Shown here: piece by piece, positions 1-8,846 of the stretch
Layout of the letters: every line of letters starts with the position of its first letter
Numbering within the stretch: position 1 is the stretch's first letter
Assembly (NCBI RefSeq): GCF_010499455.1
Contig: NZ_JAAGOH010000006.1
Location: 159,003 to 223,002 of the forward strand
Source of the DNA: Ideonella livida
GTDB taxonomy: Bacteria > Pseudomonadota > Gammaproteobacteria > Burkholderiales > Burkholderiaceae_C
Length of the DNA stretch: 64,000 bases
Direction: 5' to 3'
Notes under the pieces: generated by a model
Told to the model about the DNA's origin: nothing
Databases searched by the model: none
What the model saw: only the letters and a program-made list of their open reading frames with translations
Translations under genes and position numbers: made by a program

Positions 1-329
1 GAGAGGCCCTGGAGGAGACCACCTGCCCCTTCACGCCCCGTGCGCTGGTGGGGGTCTACCTGGCGCGGCTGCGGCATCCGCGCACCGAGGAGGACATCAC
101 CTACCTGCGCTTCGCCTTCACGGGTGAGCTGGGCGATCCCGTGCCGGGACGGACCTTCGACGCCCCGGTCGAGCGCACACTCTGGATGAGCCTGGAGGAG
201 GTACGCGCCAGCGTGGCGCGCCACCGCAGTCCGCTGGTGCTGCAATGCATCGAGGACCACCAGGCCGGACGGCGCTTTCCGCTGGACCTGCTCCATACCC
301 ACCCCAGTGTCACCCTGCTCCAGAAGTAA
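1..329 (+). CDS. Nudix hydrolase, C-terminal part (cut by window edge)
   Basis: The window opens inside this gene. The first codons in frame read REALEET, the second half of a Nudix box (GX5EX7REUXEEXGU), so the Mg-binding glutamates sit right at the edge. About 108 residues remain, ending in TAA. Nudix enzymes hydrolyse nucleoside diphosphates linked to another group; the exact substrate cannot be told from this part. It lies 21 bases upstream of mnmA on the same strand, so the two are probably co-transcribed. The true start is outside the window. Confidence 0.85.
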   Translation, partial: EALEETTCPFTPRALVGVYLARLRHPRTEEDITYLRFAFTGELGDPVPGRTFDAPVERTLWMSLEEVRASVARHRSPLVLQCIEDHQAGRRFPLDLLHTHPSVTLLQK

Positions 330-350
330 GCAGGGGTCACCAAGCATTTC

Positions 351-1493
351 ATGATGCGGAAAATTGCCCCACAACGTGTGGTCGTCGGCCTGTCCGGCGG
401 CGTCGATTCGGCGGTCTCCGCCTGGCTGCTCAAGCAGGCTGGGCATGAGGTCATCGGCATCTTCATGAAGAACTGGGAGGACGACGACGACAGCGAGTTC
501 TGCTCGTCGCGCCAGGACTTCCTGGACGCCGCCAGCGTGGCCGACGTGATCGGCATCGAGATCGAGCACGTCAACTTCGCAGCCGAGTACAAGGACCGCG
601 TCTTCGCGGAGTTCCTGCGCGAGTACCAGGCCGGCCGCACGCCCAACCCCGACGTGCTGTGCAACGCCGAGATCAAGTTCAAGGCTTTCCTGGACCACGC
701 CATGCGGCTGGGGGCCGAAAAGATTGCCACCGGACATTACGCCCGCGTGCGCGCGGTGCCCGATGCCAGCCGGGAGGGGGGCGAGCGCTTTGAGCTGCTC
801 AAAGGCCTGGACCCGCTCAAGGACCAAAGCTACTTCCTGCACCGGCTGCGTCAGTCCCAGCTGGCCAAGACGATGTTCCCGGTGGGCGAGCTGCCCAAGA
901 CCGAGGTGCGCCGCATCGCCGAGGCCATCGGCCTGCCCAATGCCAAGAAGAAGGACTCCACGGGCATCTGCTTCATTGGCGAGCGGCCCTTCCGGGACTT
1001 CCTCAACCGCTACCTCTCCAACCAGCCCGGCCCGATCCGTGACGACCGCGGCCGCAAGCTCGGTGAACACGTGGGCCTGAGCTTCTACACCCTGGGCCAA
1101 CGCCAGGGCCTGGGCATTGGCGGGGTGAAGGACAAGAAGGCGCCGCGGGGCGGTGGGGAGCACCTGCCCTGGTTTGTGGCCCGCAAGGACCTGGCCACCA
1201 ACACGCTGGTGGTGGTGCAGGGCCATGAGCACCCGTGGCTGCAGTACCGCTGGCTGGAGGCCGCGGACACCTCGTGGGTGGCGGGCCATGCGCCTGCGGC
1301 CGGCCTGCTGGGCAGCAAGGCCCGCTACCGGCAGGCCGATGCGCCAGGCACCCTGGCTGCCGGCGCGGGTGAAGCCTTCCGGCTGGACTTCGGCGCCGAG
1401 CACCTGCAGTGGGCCGTGACCCCCGGCCAGTCGGCCGTGCTCTACGACGGTGAGATCTGCCTGGGTGGCGGCGTGATCAGCGCCGCCGGCTGA
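351..1493 (+). CDS. mnmA: tRNA-specific 2-thiouridylase MnmA
   Basis: MnmA activates U34 of tRNA-Lys, -Glu and -Gln with ATP and places sulfur at the 2-position in the cytoplasm. The 380-residue protein has the PP-loop SGGVDS at residues 15-20, the catalytic cysteine in NPDVLC (Cys104) and the second, persulfide-bearing cysteine in [12 protein letters not shown] (Cys207). Length is usual for the family. Two in-frame ATGs lie at 351 and 354 and either could be used; no strong Shine-Dalgarno sequence sits at normal spacing. It follows the Nudix gene closely and converges on the DsbG-like gene. Confidence 0.97.
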   Translation: MMRKIAPQRVVVGLSGGVDSAVSAWLLKQAGHEVIGIFMKNWEDDDDSEFCSSRQDFLDAASVADVIGIEIEHVNFAAEYKDRVFAEFLREYQAGRTPNPDVLCNAEIKFKAFLDHAMRLGAEKIATGHYARVRAVPDASREGGERFELLKGLDPLKDQSYFLHRLRQSQLAKTMFPVGELPKTEVRRIAEAIGLPNAKKKDSTGICFIGERPFRDFLNRYLSNQPGPIRDDRGRKLGEHVGLSFYTLGQRQGLGIGGVKDKKAPRGGGEHLPWFVARKDLATNTLVVVQGHEHPWLQYRWLEAADTSWVAGHAPAAGLLGSKARYRQADAPGTLAAGAGEAFRLDFGAEHLQWAVTPGQSAVLYDGEICLGGGVISAAG

Positions 1494-1512
1494 AAGCCCC
1501 GCGGCGCGGGCC

Positions 1513-2175
1513 TCACTGGCCCAGCAGCTCCCGCAGGCGCGGCTCGTCCAGCGAGCCGGCGCGCGCGCCATAGGCGCCGGTGCGCGCATGGCGATAGAGC
1601 ATCAGGGGCACGCTGTCGGCGCCCAGCTTTTCAAAGATCTGCGTGTTGGTGCGGACCTTGCCCAACACCTCCTCGGACAGGTCTTGGGCGATGGGAATGC
1701 CGCCCAGCCGCTGGGCCACGCGCGTCTCGTTCTCGCGCATGGCCTGCTGGGGGCTGGCGGCGGCCAGGATGGTCGCCCCCTGTCGCAGCGAGACCCCCGG
1801 GCGCAACAGCCCCACCGGCATCCACACAAAGCGCAGCTTGCCTGTGAGGGCCTCGCTGGCCTGCCAGAGGTGGGCGCAGTGCGGGCAGGTGGTGTCAAAG
1901 AACACATAGACCGGGTGTGCGGCCATCAGCGGGCCCACGCTCAGCCCATGTCCGCCGGCGGCCAGCGCATAGGCCTCCTCGGGGGCCAACTTGATCGGGG
2001 GGGCGGCCTGCCCCTGGGCGCGCACAGCCACGGCAGGCGTCAGGCCCAGCCCCGCGGCAGCGGTGGCGGCCAGCCATTGCCGCCGCCGCCACGGGCCAGA
2101 GGCGCCGGACGGCACCACCTGGGCGGCAGGCGCATGGGGGGCTGGATCGGACGGCAGAAGTACGGTGGGATTCAC
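1513..2175 (-). CDS. Thioredoxin-fold thiol:disulfide interchange protein, DsbG/DsbC-like, Tat-type signal
   Basis: A 220-residue exported thioredoxin-fold protein with the redox motif CPHC (Cys97-Cys100) after VYVFFDTT, as in DsbA/DsbC/DsbG. A cis-proline-type SVP occurs near residue 187. The N-terminus reads WRRRQWLAATAAAG (residues 29-42) followed by a hydrophobic stretch ending near AVRAQ, which looks like a twin-arginine signal rather than the Sec signal usual for Dsb proteins. The start is GTG at 2175 with AGGA about 11 bases upstream. No separate DsbC-type dimerisation domain is evident. A periplasmic disulfide role is inferred from the family. Confidence 0.8.
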   Translation of the reverse strand: MNPTVLLPSDPAPHAPAAQVVPSGASGPWRRRQWLAATAAAGLGLTPAVAVRAQGQAAPPIKLAPEEAYALAAGGHGLSVGPLMAAHPVYVFFDTTCPHCAHLWQASEALTGKLRFVWMPVGLLRPGVSLRQGATILAAASPQQAMRENETRVAQRLGGIPIAQDLSEEVLGKVRTNTQIFEKLGADSVPLMLYRHARTGAYGARAGSLDEPRLRELLGQ

Positions 2176-2295
2176 GGGTGTGCTTTCCTGGTGGGTGCGA
2201 CAGCAAACGGTACGCTACAGCGTCCGACCCCGGAGACGGCAGCAGGTTCCCTGGCGAGCCGGGGGCCGCCGGCAGGGCGGCAAAACCATCGGCGC

Positions 2296-2319
2296 AAAAA
2301 AGCCGGCACAAGGCCGGCT
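2296..2319 (-). terminator. Rho-independent terminator of the SWIB gene
   Basis: Read on the minus strand, a 7-bp stem (AGCCGGC/GCCGGCT) with a 5-base loop is followed by a run of six T residues. It lies about 45 bases past the stop of the SWIB gene. Confidence 0.85.
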
Positions 2320-2364
2320 CGTCAGCAGCGGCGCAGGGGCGGTGCGTGGGCCGCCCCGGCACGG

Positions 2365-2694
2365 TCAGCTCAGGTGCGCATTGACCAGCTTGGTCATCTC
2401 GAACATGGTGACCTGATCCTTGCCCAGAACCGCCTTGAGCTTGGCGTCGGCGTTGATCAAGGTCTTCTTGTCGGCATCCTGCAGCTTGTGCTTCTTGATG
2501 TATTCCCAGACCTTCTTGGTCACCTCGGTGCGCGGCATCGGCTGCTTGCCGATGACAGCGGCCAGGGCAGCGCTGGGGGTCATTGCCTTCATGAAGGCCG
2601 CGTTGGGCTTGCGCTTGGCCGGGGCGGCCTCAGCGGGCGTCGCCGCCGCGGCAGCCTTCTTGGCGGGGGCGTCAGCCTTCTTCGCAGTTGCCAT
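2365..2694 (-). CDS. SWIB/MDM2 domain protein with Lys/Ala-rich tail
   Basis: A 109-residue protein. Residues 1-31 are rich in Lys, Ala and Pro (ATAKKADAPAKK), like the tails of bacterial histone H1-like proteins. Residues about 32-109 form a SWIB/MDM2 fold (NAAFMKAMTPSAALAAVIG, then MPRTEVTKKVWEYIKKH). The ATG at 2694 is chosen because GGAGAG lies at good spacing upstream and the extra upstream reading frame has no similarity. SWIB proteins occur in chlamydiae and some proteobacteria; a DNA- or nucleoid-associated role is inferred. It has its own terminator, so it is probably monocistronic. Confidence 0.88.
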   Translation of the reverse strand: MATAKKADAPAKKAAAAATPAEAAPAKRKPNAAFMKAMTPSAALAAVIGKQPMPRTEVTKKVWEYIKKHKLQDADKKTLINADAKLKAVLGKDQVTMFEMTKLVNAHLS

Positions 2695-2998
2695 GTGGAA
2701 TCTCTCCGTCTGATGAAATTTCGATTTGCCGTGTCGGCGCCTCACGCCAGGCGCCCGTTTCGCTCGAGCGTCACCACGGCGCGGGTAATGGTACTGCCCC
2801 TGTATGGGGCTGAGAAGCCGCATTCTCGCGGCAAACGCGGTTCCCGCCCTCGCAGCGCCACCGGCGGGCGCCGAGTGTGGCCCGCCCGCCGCACTGGCCG
2901 GCAGGCCCGGCGCCACCTGCAGGCATGATGAGCCCACGGGCGTGATCGCCGCCACCTGCGCCCATCGCCCGCCTTCTCCTTCACCTGAGGCCTTTCCC
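2695..2998. other. Divergent intergenic region, SWIB gene / holin-like gene
   Basis: About 300 bases between two divergent starts. It must hold both promoters, but neither -35/-10 pair stands out. The half next to the holin-like gene is very GC-rich. I see no reading frame, RNA gene or long palindrome. Confidence 0.5.
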
Positions 2999-3361
2999 AT
3001 GAAGCTCCTCCTGCGCTGGGGCCTGCTGGCCGCCGCCCTGCTGCTGGTGGCCCACCTGGACATCGGCGTGAGCGTGAACAGCTACGGCGCCGCCCTGGTG
3101 GCCGCCTGCGTGCTGGGTCTGCTCAACCTGCTGGCCCGGCCGGTGCTGGTGCTGCTGACCTTGCCGGTCACGGTGCTCACCCTGGGCCTGTTCCTGTTCG
3201 TCATCAACGCCGCCCTGTTCTGGTTGGCGGCGGAGGTGCTGGAAGGTCTGGCGGTGGAGGGCTTTGGCGCGGCACTGCTGGGCTCGCTGATCTACAGCCT
3301 CTGCGGCCTGGTCATCGGCACCGCGCTGGACAGCCTGACGGCGCCCCGCCGGACCGACTGA
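2999..3361 (+). CDS. Phage holin family 4 / YvlD-like small membrane protein
   Basis: A 120-residue very hydrophobic protein with about four transmembrane helices (residues about 5-20, 30-55, 60-85 and 92-112), matching the YvlD / phage-holin-4 superfamily common in proteobacterial chromosomes. There are no phage genes nearby, so a lysis role is unlikely and the function is unknown. The ATG at 2999 is chosen because the membrane-like sequence (MKLLLRWGLLAAALLL) begins exactly there; further upstream the frame is low-complexity. It converges on the BepA-like gene. Confidence 0.85.
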   Translation: MKLLLRWGLLAAALLLVAHLDIGVSVNSYGAALVAACVLGLLNLLARPVLVLLTLPVTVLTLGLFLFVINAALFWLAAEVLEGLAVEGFGAALLGSLIYSLCGLVIGTALDSLTAPRRTD

Positions 3362-3427
3362 GCGCCCCGGGGCACGACGCAGGCCCCGCACGCCCCGGCG
3401 AACGGCCCTGCCGCCCGCTCCGCCCCC

Positions 3428-5116
3428 TTAATCCGGCCGCTCCCCGCGCGCCTCGGCCAGCAGCCGGCGCTTCTCGGCCTCCAGTTCGCGCAGCCGGGAC
3501 TGGACGATGGCCACCTCCATGTAGTCGGCCTTGGGGTCCTGCTGCACCGACTGCTGCGCCGCCCGGAAACGGTCCACGGCGCCGACCACATCGCCCTGGG
3601 CGGCGGCGGCCTCGGCGGCGGCGCGCTGCGCGCGCAGCGTCTGGCCCTGGGCCTCGGCCAACTGCGACAGGGTCTGCCAGGCCAACACATCCCGGCGGTG
3701 TTCAATCACCCAGGTCTGCAGGGCCTGCGTCTCACGGCGCAGCACGCCCTCGGTGCCTGCCACGCCATGGCGGCGCAGCAGCAAACCCGCCTGGGCGCGG
3801 GCCAGCAACGCCGCCCGACCGGGGCGTGCGGCCAAGGCGCCGCCGTCCTGCAGCAGGGCCAGGGCCTGAGGCCCCTGGCGCAGTGCGCTCACCTCCAGCT
3901 GCAGCAGGTCCAGCACGCCGGCCACCGCCGGCAGGGTGGCCAGCCGGCCGCCCTCCAGCGCCTGGGCCGAGCGCAGGAAGGCCTCGGCCCGCTCCGGCTC
4001 ACGCAGTTGCAGCGAGGCCAGCGCCGCCGCGTAGTGCTGCCCCAAGCGCGTGGTCTCGGGCTGTCCGGCAGGGGCGGCGGCGCTGGCGCTGTCCTGCAGC
4101 CGCCGCCAGGCCTGCTCGCTGCGGTCCACCAAGGCACGGGCACGGCCCTGCATCAGGGCGTGCAGGGCCAGGACCTCGGCCGGGGCGGCCCCCGGCTCGG
4201 CCCCCGAGGCGCGCAGGCGCGCCTCGGAAATGCGCTCTATGGTCAGCGGGTGGCTGCGCAGATAGGGGTACTGGTTGCTGTCGTTCAAGCGCGCGCCGGC
4301 GTCGAGCTTCTCGAACATGCCGGCCATGCCCCAGGCGGAAAAGCCCGCCTCGCTGAGCACCTGCTGGCCGATGCGGTCGGCCTCGCGCTCCATCTCGCGG
4401 GAGAAGTTGAGCTGACCCTGCATGGCCGCGGCCTGCCCGCCCATGATGACCGCCTGCGCCCCGTCCACCGCGGTGGAGCGCGAAGCCACCAGGATGCCCA
4501 GCAGGATGGCCGCCATGGAGGCCATGCCCTGCCGCTGCGAGTTCTCCATGCTGCGGGCAATGTGCCGCTGGGTGACGTGGGTCAGCTCGTGGGCCAGCAC
4601 CGAAGCCAGCTCATCGCTGCTGGCCGTCATGGCGATCAGGCCCAGGTGGACCCCGACAAAGCCCCCCGGCAGGGCAAAGGCATTGACCGAGCGGTCACGC
4701 ACCTGGAAGAGCTCCCAGCCGTAAGTGCGGTCCAGGTCGGGATTGATCTCGCCCCGGGCGCGCGCGGCCTGCAGCAGCCGGCTCCACAGCGGCTGCAGGT
4801 AGTCGCTCAGCAGGGGGTCGTCCAAGTAGTCCGGATCACGGCGCACCTCGCGCATGATCCGCTCGCCCAGGCGACGCTCGCCCAGGATGTCCAGGCCCTC
4901 GGAGGAGGCATCGCCCAGGGCTGGCAGACTGCTCTGGGCCCTGGCGGGGGCCAGGGGCGCGGCGCCTGCCCCCATCAGGCACAGGGCCAGGGCCAGCGCC
5001 CGCAGGCGGCTGGGCGGTGCTGAGGCGGGGCGTGCGGTCAAGGCGGGAAATCCTGGCTGGCGGGCGGCAGCCGGCCGCGGGGCCGGGACGCCCGGGAAAA
5101 AGGGCGCCGATATCAT
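3428..5116 (-). CDS. bepA: M48 family metalloprotease, BepA-like
   Basis: A 562-residue exported zinc protease related to BepA (YfgC), which watches over outer-membrane protein (LptD/BAM) assembly in the periplasm. The zinc motif HELTH is at residues 176-180, with the downstream glutamate in [11 protein letters not shown] long Ala/Leu-rich C-terminal half fits TPR-like repeats. The signal peptide is near residues 37-61 ([12 protein letters not shown] to ARAQ), unusually far from the annotated ATG at 5116; an in-frame TTG near residue 27 would give a normal signal peptide. The gene diverges from moaC. Confidence 0.9.
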   Translation of the reverse strand: MISAPFFPGVPAPRPAAARQPGFPALTARPASAPPSRLRALALALCLMGAGAAPLAPARAQSSLPALGDASSEGLDILGERRLGERIMREVRRDPDYLDDPLLSDYLQPLWSRLLQAARARGEINPDLDRTYGWELFQVRDRSVNAFALPGGFVGVHLGLIAMTASSDELASVLAHELTHVTQRHIARSMENSQRQGMASMAAILLGILVASRSTAVDGAQAVIMGGQAAAMQGQLNFSREMEREADRIGQQVLSEAGFSAWGMAGMFEKLDAGARLNDSNQYPYLRSHPLTIERISEARLRASGAEPGAAPAEVLALHALMQGRARALVDRSEQAWRRLQDSASAAAPAGQPETTRLGQHYAAALASLQLREPERAEAFLRSAQALEGGRLATLPAVAGVLDLLQLEVSALRQGPQALALLQDGGALAARPGRAALLARAQAGLLLRRHGVAGTEGVLRRETQALQTWVIEHRRDVLAWQTLSQLAEAQGQTLRAQRAAAEAAAAQGDVVGAVDRFRAAQQSVQQDPKADYMEVAIVQSRLRELEAEKRRLLAEARGERPD

Positions 5117-5149
5117 CGCACCGGTTTGTCAAGCGCAGGTGGCCGCCCC

Positions 5150-5635
5150 ATGTCCTCTTCTCCCCTCACCCATTTCGACGCCCAGGGCCAGGCCCATATG
5201 GTGGACGTGGCCGCCAAGGCCGACACCCACCGCGTCGCCCGCGCCGCCGGCGTCATCCAGATGCTGCCGGCCACGCTGGCCCTGATCCAGGCCGGTCAAG
5301 CCGCCAAGGGCGACGTGATCGGCATCGCGCGCATCGCCGCCATCCAGGCGGCCAAGCGCACCAGCGAGCTGATCCCCCTGTGCCACCCCCTGCCGCTGAC
5401 CCGCGTGGCGGTGGACTTCAGCCTGCATCAGGACCCGCCGCGGGTGGAATGCACCGTGCAGGCGGAGACAGTGGGCAAGACCGGCGTCGAGATGGAAGCC
5501 CTGACCGCCGTGCAGGTCGGCCTGCTCACCATCTACGACATGTGCAAGGCCGCCGACAAGGGCATGGTCATGACCGACGTGCGCCTGCTGGAGAAGCAGG
5601 GCGGCAAGAGCGGGCATTGGGTGGCGCCCGCCTGA
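5150..5635 (+). CDS. moaC: Cyclic pyranopterin monophosphate synthase MoaC
   Basis: MoaC converts 3',8-cyclo-7,8-dihydro-GTP to cyclic pyranopterin monophosphate, an early step of molybdenum cofactor synthesis. The 161-residue protein matches the usual length and carries the family segments [13 protein letters not shown] and [13 protein letters not shown], plus DMCKA with the catalytic Asp/Lys area near the C-terminus. The ATG at 5150 is preferred over one at 5126 because the family start (SSPLTHFD) follows it and AGGTGG lies just upstream. No other moa genes are in the window. Confidence 0.97.
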   Translation: MSSSPLTHFDAQGQAHMVDVAAKADTHRVARAAGVIQMLPATLALIQAGQAAKGDVIGIARIAAIQAAKRTSELIPLCHPLPLTRVAVDFSLHQDPPRVECTVQAETVGKTGVEMEALTAVQVGLLTIYDMCKAADKGMVMTDVRLLEKQGGKSGHWVAPA

Positions 5636-5651
5636 GGCGCGCCGGCGCCGC

Positions 5652-7478
5652 TCACCGCCGGGCGCGTGCCGGATCCAGGGCCTGGAAGGCGCGCCAGTCG
5701 GCCGGGGTCTGCGGCGCTTCGCACTGCACCGGCCGCGGCGATTGCTGGGCCAGCGGGTCCTGACATTCGGCCAGGAACTCCCGCGAATCGGGGTTGCCGA
5801 ATTCCCGCAGCCGCTGCGCCAGGTGGCGCGCCAGCTCCCGGTCGCCCTGGGCCTCCAGGGCACGCAGCCAGACCAGCATCAAGCGGGTGTCCAGCAGCGA
5901 GTGCGCCGTGCGCCAAGCCGGTGCCAAGGCCCGCTCCAGCGGGTCGGCCAGCGTGGCCGCCGCATAGTCGGCATGGTGGCCATAGAGCGGACTGCGCTGG
6001 CCGGCCGCGATGCGCTGATCCAGCGGCGGCGCGTGCGGCCCGGGCTGGTAGATGACGACCACACGCTGGTAGTCCAGCGCGGCCGCCAAGGCGCCCAGCA
6101 CCAGGACGGCACCGGCCGCGGTGGTCAGCCGCCGCCCCTGCGGCCAGGGCTGCACGCCCTGCACCGCGTCGGCCGGTGCGGCCCAGGCGCCGGCGCGCAG
6201 GGCACGCCCCAGTGCCCAGGCGGTGGGCAGCAGGAAGTACAGGTACCAAAGCGGGTACTCAAACAAGCTGTGCAGACCGGCCAGCAGCACGATCATCCAG
6301 GCGCCGCGGGCGGTCACCCCCTCATCGCCCGGGGCGGCGGCGGCGGCACGGCCGGCCAGCACGGCAGCAGCCCCCAACCCCAGCAGGACCAGCCCGCCCA
6401 GCGGCAGGCCCAGCTCCACCAGCCACTGCAAGGCCAGGTTGTGGCTGTGGTCGAAGAAGGGAGGGGGCCGCTGCGGCAGGGGCGAGAGGCTCCAGGCAAA
6501 GTTGAAGTTGCCAAAGCCCACGCCGGTCCAGGGCTCCCGCGCGATGAGGGTGAGGGTGTCGCGCCAGATGCCCAGCCGGGAGGAGCGCAGGTCGTTCTCG
6601 GCCAGCCGCGCCTGCCCGCCAAAGGTGCGTGCAGCGGCCTCGGCCCAGGCCGACATCAGCAGCCAGCCCCCCAGGTACAACAAAGGCGTGACCACCAGGG
6701 ACCAGCGCACCGCGGGCCGCAGCCGCTTGTCGCACAGCCCCCACACCGCCAGCAGCAGGATGCCCGCCACGCCGGTGCGGCTGGCGGTGAGCACCACCGC
6801 CAGCACCAGCAGCAGGCCCATGGCCGCGGCCAGCCCGTCGGGCAGGCGCTGGCCCAGCCAGCGCCCTCGGTGGGCCATCACGGCCAGCGCCATCAGGCCC
6901 CAGATGAGCAGGGTGCTGAGGTGGTTGGGCTGGCGCAGGTTGCCCACGGCACGCCCGGCCAGGCTGGTGCGCGCCAGCCACTGGCCGTCGGCGGCGGCCG
7001 GCCAGAAGACTTGCACCAGCCCGACGAGCGCCGACAGCAGCGCCGCCGTCAGCAGCCCGCCCAACACCCAATCGGTGGCGGCGTCATCGCCCTGCCGTGG
7101 CGGCGCAGCCGCCCACAGCATCACTCCCAGCGCGGCGGCCACCCCCAGCGCCGGGCCCAGCGCCAGCGGCCCGGGCAGGCCCTGCCAGGCCGACAGGGCA
7201 ATGCCTGCCAGGATCAGCAACAGTGCAGCCGACGGCACCGCCAGCCGCCGGGCCACGGCCCCGGACCAGCACGCCGCCGGCGGTGCCAGCAGCAGCAGCA
7301 GGCCCCAGGCGGCCACCGCCAGCAACTGGTTGACCACCGTGGTGGACGGGCTCAGGCTGGAAGCCACCAGGAAAGGCAGCGCCAGCAAGGCCAGCAACAC
7401 CGGACTGCGCGAGTCGTGCCACAGGGGCACCGGACCAGGCGCGCGCGGCGGGAGGGAGGAGGCGGAAGCGTCGGTCAT
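5652..7478 (-). CDS. Wzy/PglL-type O-antigen ligase or pilin O-oligosaccharyltransferase
   Basis: A 608-residue inner-membrane protein with about 11-12 transmembrane helices. The middle has the Wzy_C signature FFDHSHNLALQWLVELG with its conserved histidine, followed by LHSLFEYPLWYLYFLLP, typical of PglL/TfpO bacterial O-oligosaccharyltransferases that transfer lipid-linked glycan to pilin or other proteins. The C-terminal roughly 150 residues form a soluble periplasmic tail. A pilin lies 20 kb away, making it a plausible but unproven substrate. It starts 27 bases after aroG on the same strand and may be co-transcribed with it. Confidence 0.82.
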   Translation of the reverse strand: MTDASASSLPPRAPGPVPLWHDSRSPVLLALLALPFLVASSLSPSTTVVNQLLAVAAWGLLLLLAPPAACWSGAVARRLAVPSAALLLILAGIALSAWQGLPGPLALGPALGVAAALGVMLWAAAPPRQGDDAATDWVLGGLLTAALLSALVGLVQVFWPAAADGQWLARTSLAGRAVGNLRQPNHLSTLLIWGLMALAVMAHRGRWLGQRLPDGLAAAMGLLLVLAVVLTASRTGVAGILLLAVWGLCDKRLRPAVRWSLVVTPLLYLGGWLLMSAWAEAAARTFGGQARLAENDLRSSRLGIWRDTLTLIAREPWTGVGFGNFNFAWSLSPLPQRPPPFFDHSHNLALQWLVELGLPLGGLVLLGLGAAAVLAGRAAAAAPGDEGVTARGAWMIVLLAGLHSLFEYPLWYLYFLLPTAWALGRALRAGAWAAPADAVQGVQPWPQGRRLTTAAGAVLVLGALAAALDYQRVVVIYQPGPHAPPLDQRIAAGQRSPLYGHHADYAAATLADPLERALAPAWRTAHSLLDTRLMLVWLRALEAQGDRELARHLAQRLREFGNPDSREFLAECQDPLAQQSPRPVQCEAPQTPADWRAFQALDPARARR

Positions 7479-7505
7479 GCGGGGCCGGAAGGGGGCGGGG
7501 CCAGG

Positions 7506-8633
7506 TCAGCCGCGGCGGGCCTGAACCGCGGCGCTCAACAGCGCCAGCACCTGCTCCGTGTCGTCCCAGCCGATGCAGGCGTCGGTGATGCTCTGGCCGT
7601 AGCAGAGCTTGGCCGGATCGTCCTTGCCCGGAGAGAACTTCTGCGCACCCGCCACCAGATGGCTCTCGATCATCACGCCGAAGACCTGCCGGCTGCCCTG
7701 CTGGAGCTGGGCGGCGATGTCCCGGGCCACGTCGATCTGGCGCTGGTGCTGCTTGCTGGAGTTGGCGTGGCTGCAGTCCACCATCAGGCTGGCGGGCAGC
7801 TTGGCGGCGGCCAGCTCCTGGCAAGCCGCCGTCACGCTGACGGCATCATAGTTCGGGGTCTTGCCGCCGCGCAGGATGACGTGGCAGTCCTTGTTGCCCT
7901 TGGTCTGGACGATGGCCACCTGCCCGTTCTTGTGCACCGACAGGAAATGGTGGGGCCGGGCCGCCGCCTGGATGGCGTCCACGGCAATGCGCAGATTGCC
8001 GTCGGTGCCGTTCTTGAACCCGATGGGGGCCGACAGGCCGGAAGCCAGTTCGCGGTGCACCTGGCTCTCGGTGGTGCGCGCGCCGATGGCGCCCCAGCTG
8101 ATCAGGTCGCCGATGTACTGCGGGCTGATGGTGTCGAGGAACTCGCTGGCCGCGGGGACCCCCTGGCGGTTGATCTCCAGCAGCAGCTGGCGGGCGATGC
8201 GCAGGCCCTCGTCGATGCGGTAGCTCTCATCCAGGTAGGGGTCGTTGATCAGCCCCTTCCAGCCCACCGTGGTGCGCGGCTTCTCGAAGTACACCCGCAT
8301 CACCACCTCCAGGCTGTCCTGGTACTTCTCGCGCAGCGGACGCAGGCGGCGCGCGTAGTCGATGGCGGCGGCCGGGTCGTGGATCGAACACGGGCCCACG
8401 ATGACCAGCAGGCGGTCGTCCTTACCGTGCAGGATGTGGCGCACGGTCTGGCGGGTCTCCTTGACCAGACGCTCGACGGGACCGCCGGCGATGGGGAAGA
8501 AGCGGATCAGGTGCTCGGGGGGGGGCAAGGGGGTCACCTCCTGGATGCGCAGGTCGTCGGTCTCGCTGGTGCGTTCACGCAGCGACCAGGCACTGGGGTT
8601 GTCCACGGGGGCGGCGGTCTTGGTGGCGTTCAT
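7506..8633 (-). CDS. aroG: 3-deoxy-7-phosphoheptulonate synthase (DAHP synthase, class I)
   Basis: Joins phosphoenolpyruvate and erythrose 4-phosphate, the first and most controlled step of the shikimate pathway to Phe, Tyr and Trp. At 375 residues it matches the AroF/AroG/AroH class, with GPCSIHDP, the FEKPRTTVGWKG segment, the ARTTESQVHRELASG segment and DCSHANSSKQ. ATG at 8633 with GGAGA upstream. About 70 bases upstream lies a strong terminator preceded by a short Phe/Tyr/Trp-rich reading frame, suggesting attenuation control; isozyme feedback type (Phe, Tyr or Trp) cannot be read with certainty. Confidence 0.97.
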   Translation of the reverse strand: MNATKTAAPVDNPSAWSLRERTSETDDLRIQEVTPLPPPEHLIRFFPIAGGPVERLVKETRQTVRHILHGKDDRLLVIVGPCSIHDPAAAIDYARRLRPLREKYQDSLEVVMRVYFEKPRTTVGWKGLINDPYLDESYRIDEGLRIARQLLLEINRQGVPAASEFLDTISPQYIGDLISWGAIGARTTESQVHRELASGLSAPIGFKNGTDGNLRIAVDAIQAAARPHHFLSVHKNGQVAIVQTKGNKDCHVILRGGKTPNYDAVSVTAACQELAAAKLPASLMVDCSHANSSKQHQRQIDVARDIAAQLQQGSRQVFGVMIESHLVAGAQKFSPGKDDPAKLCYGQSITDACIGWDDTEQVLALLSAAVQARRG

Positions 8634-8701
8634 CAGGTCTTCTCCGGTGGATGGGATCGGGTGGATCGATCAGGGACGTGGCGCCTTGCTGCGGACCGGC
8701 G

Positions 8702-8729
8702 AAAAAAAACCGCCGGGGCTGCCGGCGGT
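8702..8729 (-). terminator. Terminator between sulfatase gene and aroG; candidate attenuator terminator
   Basis: On the minus strand an 8-bp GC stem (ACCGCCGG/CCGGCGGT) with a 5-base loop is followed by eight T residues. It ends the transcript coming from the sulfatase gene and also lies inside the leader of aroG, 29 bases past the stop of the leader reading frame. Its 5' arm (CCGCCGG, plus-strand positions 8722-8728) can instead pair with CUGGCGG in the leader reading frame (8784-8790), giving a possible antiterminator. Confidence 0.88.
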
Positions 8730-8757
8730 CTTCTGGGGGTGTTCGCTTCGCTGTTTC

Positions 8758-8838
8758 TCAGGTGCGCGCGTTTGCCTCTCCAGCCGCCAGACGGGGCGAG
8801 AACCAAAAGTAGGCAAAGAAAAATCGCGAAGCGCGCAT
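8758..8838 (-). CDS. Candidate aroG leader peptide, 26 residues, rich in Phe/Tyr/Trp
   Basis: A 26-codon frame from ATG at 8838 to TGA at 8758-8760. Residues 6-13 read FFFAYFWF, that is five Phe, one Tyr and one Trp in eight or so codons, directly upstream of a terminator and of the first enzyme of aromatic amino acid synthesis. This is the layout of pheA-type attenuation, where ribosome stalling on scarce aromatic tRNAs blocks terminator formation. No Shine-Dalgarno sequence is visible; an extended -10 (TGCTACATT) puts the transcript start within a few bases of the ATG, so it may be leaderless. Alternatively the pyrimidine-rich stretch is a dispersed repeat that happens to encode aromatics. 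Confidence 0.6.
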   Translation of the reverse strand: MRASRFFFAYFWFSPRLAAGEANART

Positions 8839-8846
8839 AGCCGTTG

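Noticed and set aside
2999..3361. Prophage remnant suggested by a holin-like protein
   Set aside because: It belongs to the chromosomal YvlD-type family and no other phage gene or attachment site is nearby.
5742..8840. A 1032-codon plus-strand frame opposite the PglL-type gene and aroG
   Set aside because: Low-complexity Gln/Gly/Arg-rich antisense of two clear genes, with no recognisable motif.
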